Below are positions 62,515 to 64,000 of a DNA stretch of 64,000 bases, in pieces (position 1 is the stretch's first letter; each line of letters starts with the position of its first letter). The DNA lies in NCBI RefSeq assembly GCF_032362555.1, contig NC_083507.1, positions 809,001-873,000 of the forward strand, given 5' to 3'. The notes under the pieces are model-generated. The model was not told the DNA's origin. It ran no database searches and saw only the letters and a program-made list of their open reading frames with translations. The position numbers were made by a program, and so were the translations under genes. Source of the stretch: Amyelois transitella. Lineage: Eukaryota; Arthropoda; Insecta; Lepidoptera; Pyralidae.

Positions 62515-64000
62515 TTACGAGGTTCCTGTGCCAAGCTCGAGCCAGATGTTTTTATCATTAAGGTAATCATCAGTCCTATAATAAGCCTTCTCACAAAGTA
62601 CTTTCTTTACATACTCTTTGAATTTTCGGTTGGGCATATCAAGAACAGACTCCGGCAACCTATTATAAAATCGTATACAGTTCCCCATAAATGATTTACT
62701 GACTTTGCTAAGCCTATGAAACGGCATGACTAATTTATATTTATTACGTAAATTTCTATCAGTTGTGGCACTAACTTTTTGAAAAAAAGAGGTATTTTTC
62801 CTAACATACATTATAAGATCAAAAATGTACTGGGACGCTACTGTAGGTATGTTTATTTTCTTAAAGAGTTGTCTTAACGAGTCTCTTGGTCCTAAGCCGT
62901 AAATTGCGCGAACGGCCCTTTTCTGAATTATAAAAATAGTTTGTATATCAGCCGCGCTACCCCATAAAAGTAAACCATAAGATAACAAGCTATGAAAATA
63001 GCTGAAATAAACAAGCCTAGCTGTAGCTACATCTGTCAATTGTCGGATCCTCCTAACAGCATAAGCGGCAGAGCTAAGTCTATTGGATAGTTTAGAAATA
63101 TGAGCACCCCACTGTAGCTTTGCATCAATTATAATTCCTAAAAACTTTGTATTTTCAACAAATTCTAATTTGTGGCCTTCCAGTATTATGTCAGTATTGG
63201 CCTGCCTTACGTTTGGAAGGGTAAATTTAATGCATTGGGTCTTATTAGCATTTAAAAGAAGATTGTTGGTTGAGAACATATTGTTGGGAATGGAAAATGT
63301 TATTGATTTTAAAATATTGTTGCATTTGATTAAGCATCATCTTCTCAAACACCTTGCTCAAAACTGGCAATATAGAAATAGGTCTATAATTGCCAAGGAC
63401 TGTTTTCTCCCCTTTTTAGAATAGAGGTATTAATTTGCTACATTTCATTAAATTTGGAAAAATACCCTCATCAATAGATAGATAGATAGATAGATCCATA
63501 GGGATATGGACGTGATCATCAATACATTCATTAAATATAAAAGCTAGAGCAGATGCAATAATATCTATGATTTGACTTATGATACTAACAGACATACCCC
63601 AATGGTCTTCAGACTTTTTAAAATTAAGTTGTTTGAACGCCTTTTAATATATTATCAGAGTTAACATATTTAAATTTAAAGACAGATTTGATGGGAGTTG
63701 TGTTATTATTAAGAAGGGTTTCAGCGCGCAATGGACAAGAGTCAACGTCAGAAGTTAGCTCCACAGGGATTTTTGCAAAGAAATTATCAAAAGCATTTAC
63801 TATGTCCTGAGTTTTAGAAATACTTTTGTTACCGATTGACTGGTAATTGTGTCCAAAATACTAGTTTATGAACAGGAATAATATTTTTCAATTTTTCAAT
63901 CAAGTTATCTTTTCGCTCTTGCTCGATACCTTTAGGAAATGATCTGAAAGATAGTGATACAGCTTTAGGATTTTTGAGATATTTATCATTCAGAAATCTC
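62515..64000 (-). pseudogene. Jockey/CR1-like LINE ORF2, internally deleted and running off the window
   Basis: Reading the minus strand from 64000 down, broken frames encode the pre-reverse-transcriptase region, then DEGIFPNLMKCSKLIPLF, a stop, KGEKTVLGNYRPISILP and VLSKVFEKM (start of the RT domain, about 63320-63420). The frame then jumps to FSTNNLLLNANKTQC and FLGIIIDAKLQWG, continuing to the C-terminal end at 62515 (open frame 63279-62515). The middle of the RT, including the catalytic YxDD, is absent, so this copy cannot be active. Extra damage: at least one stop, two frame changes near 63640 and 63860, and a GATA microsatellite at 63474-63495. NYRPIS plus SVLSK-like wording is typical of Jockey/CR1 RTs. 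The 3' UTR follows at 62126-62514. Confidence 0.85.

Noticed and set aside
1-64000. CRISPR array, prophage or bacterial operon
   Set aside because: Regularly spaced unique spacers are absent; the direct repeats are dispersed eukaryotic transposons and the genes have spliceosomal introns.

Overview
The window looks like nuclear DNA of a moth or butterfly (Lepidoptera). It is AT-rich and carries intron-containing animal genes. It is crowded with short interspersed repeats of types I associate with lepidopteran genomes: a SINE-like family with an (ATGT)n tail, a tRNA-derived SINE, Lep1-type Helitrons starting TC and ending CTAG, and 3' ends of several LINE clades. No bacterial, organellar or viral signature was seen, and no CRISPR array or true tRNA/rRNA gene. 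Family names are my own recognition; no database search was run.

Genes. Four protein-coding loci can be supported by hand-joined exons. (1) 17516-18865 (+): an ARL16-like small GTPase, three exons, 185 residues. (2) 19146-23445 (+): a ZAD-C2H2 zinc-finger protein, six exons, 403 residues and eight fingers, starting about 280 bp after the ARL16 stop. (3) 33648-26538 (-): a DUSP12-like dual-specificity phosphatase, eight exons, 408 residues, with the catalytic HCxxGxSR loop and the C-terminal zinc-binding domain. (4) 47229-47880 (+): the first coding exon of a secreted or membrane protein with the start of an NRF (nose resistant to fluoxetine) domain; its later exons were not found. The end of the window (62126-64000, minus strand) is a broken Jockey/CR1-like LINE that has lost the middle of its reverse transcriptase.

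Layout. 1-17.5 kb: no gene recognised; repeats plus several GC-rich patches with NRF1/ewg-like GCGCA palindromes. 17.5-23.5 kb: ARL16 and the zinc-finger gene, all five zinc-finger introns invaded by SINEs. 23.5-25.1 kb: a 1.06 kb foldback element with 420 bp inverted arms, then LINE debris. 26.5-33.7 kb: DUSP12, with a partially duplicated exon 6 and a SINE tail lying against an exon 7 splice acceptor. 34-47 kb: repeats and unassigned sequence. 47-48 kb: the NRF-type exon. 48-62 kb: repeats and AT-rich sequence. 62-64 kb: the LINE.

The most informative observation is about the mobile DNA. The dominant SINE-like family ('SINE-A', about 55 full or partial copies) shares its last ~45 bp and (ATGT)n tail with an RTE-like LINE ('RTE-L') present here only as 3' fragments. 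Several SINE-A copies have clean 9-14 bp target-site duplications, some around 5'-truncated copies. This suggests a SINE using that LINE's reverse transcriptase. The four host genes belong to unrelated pathways and show no operon-like cooperation.
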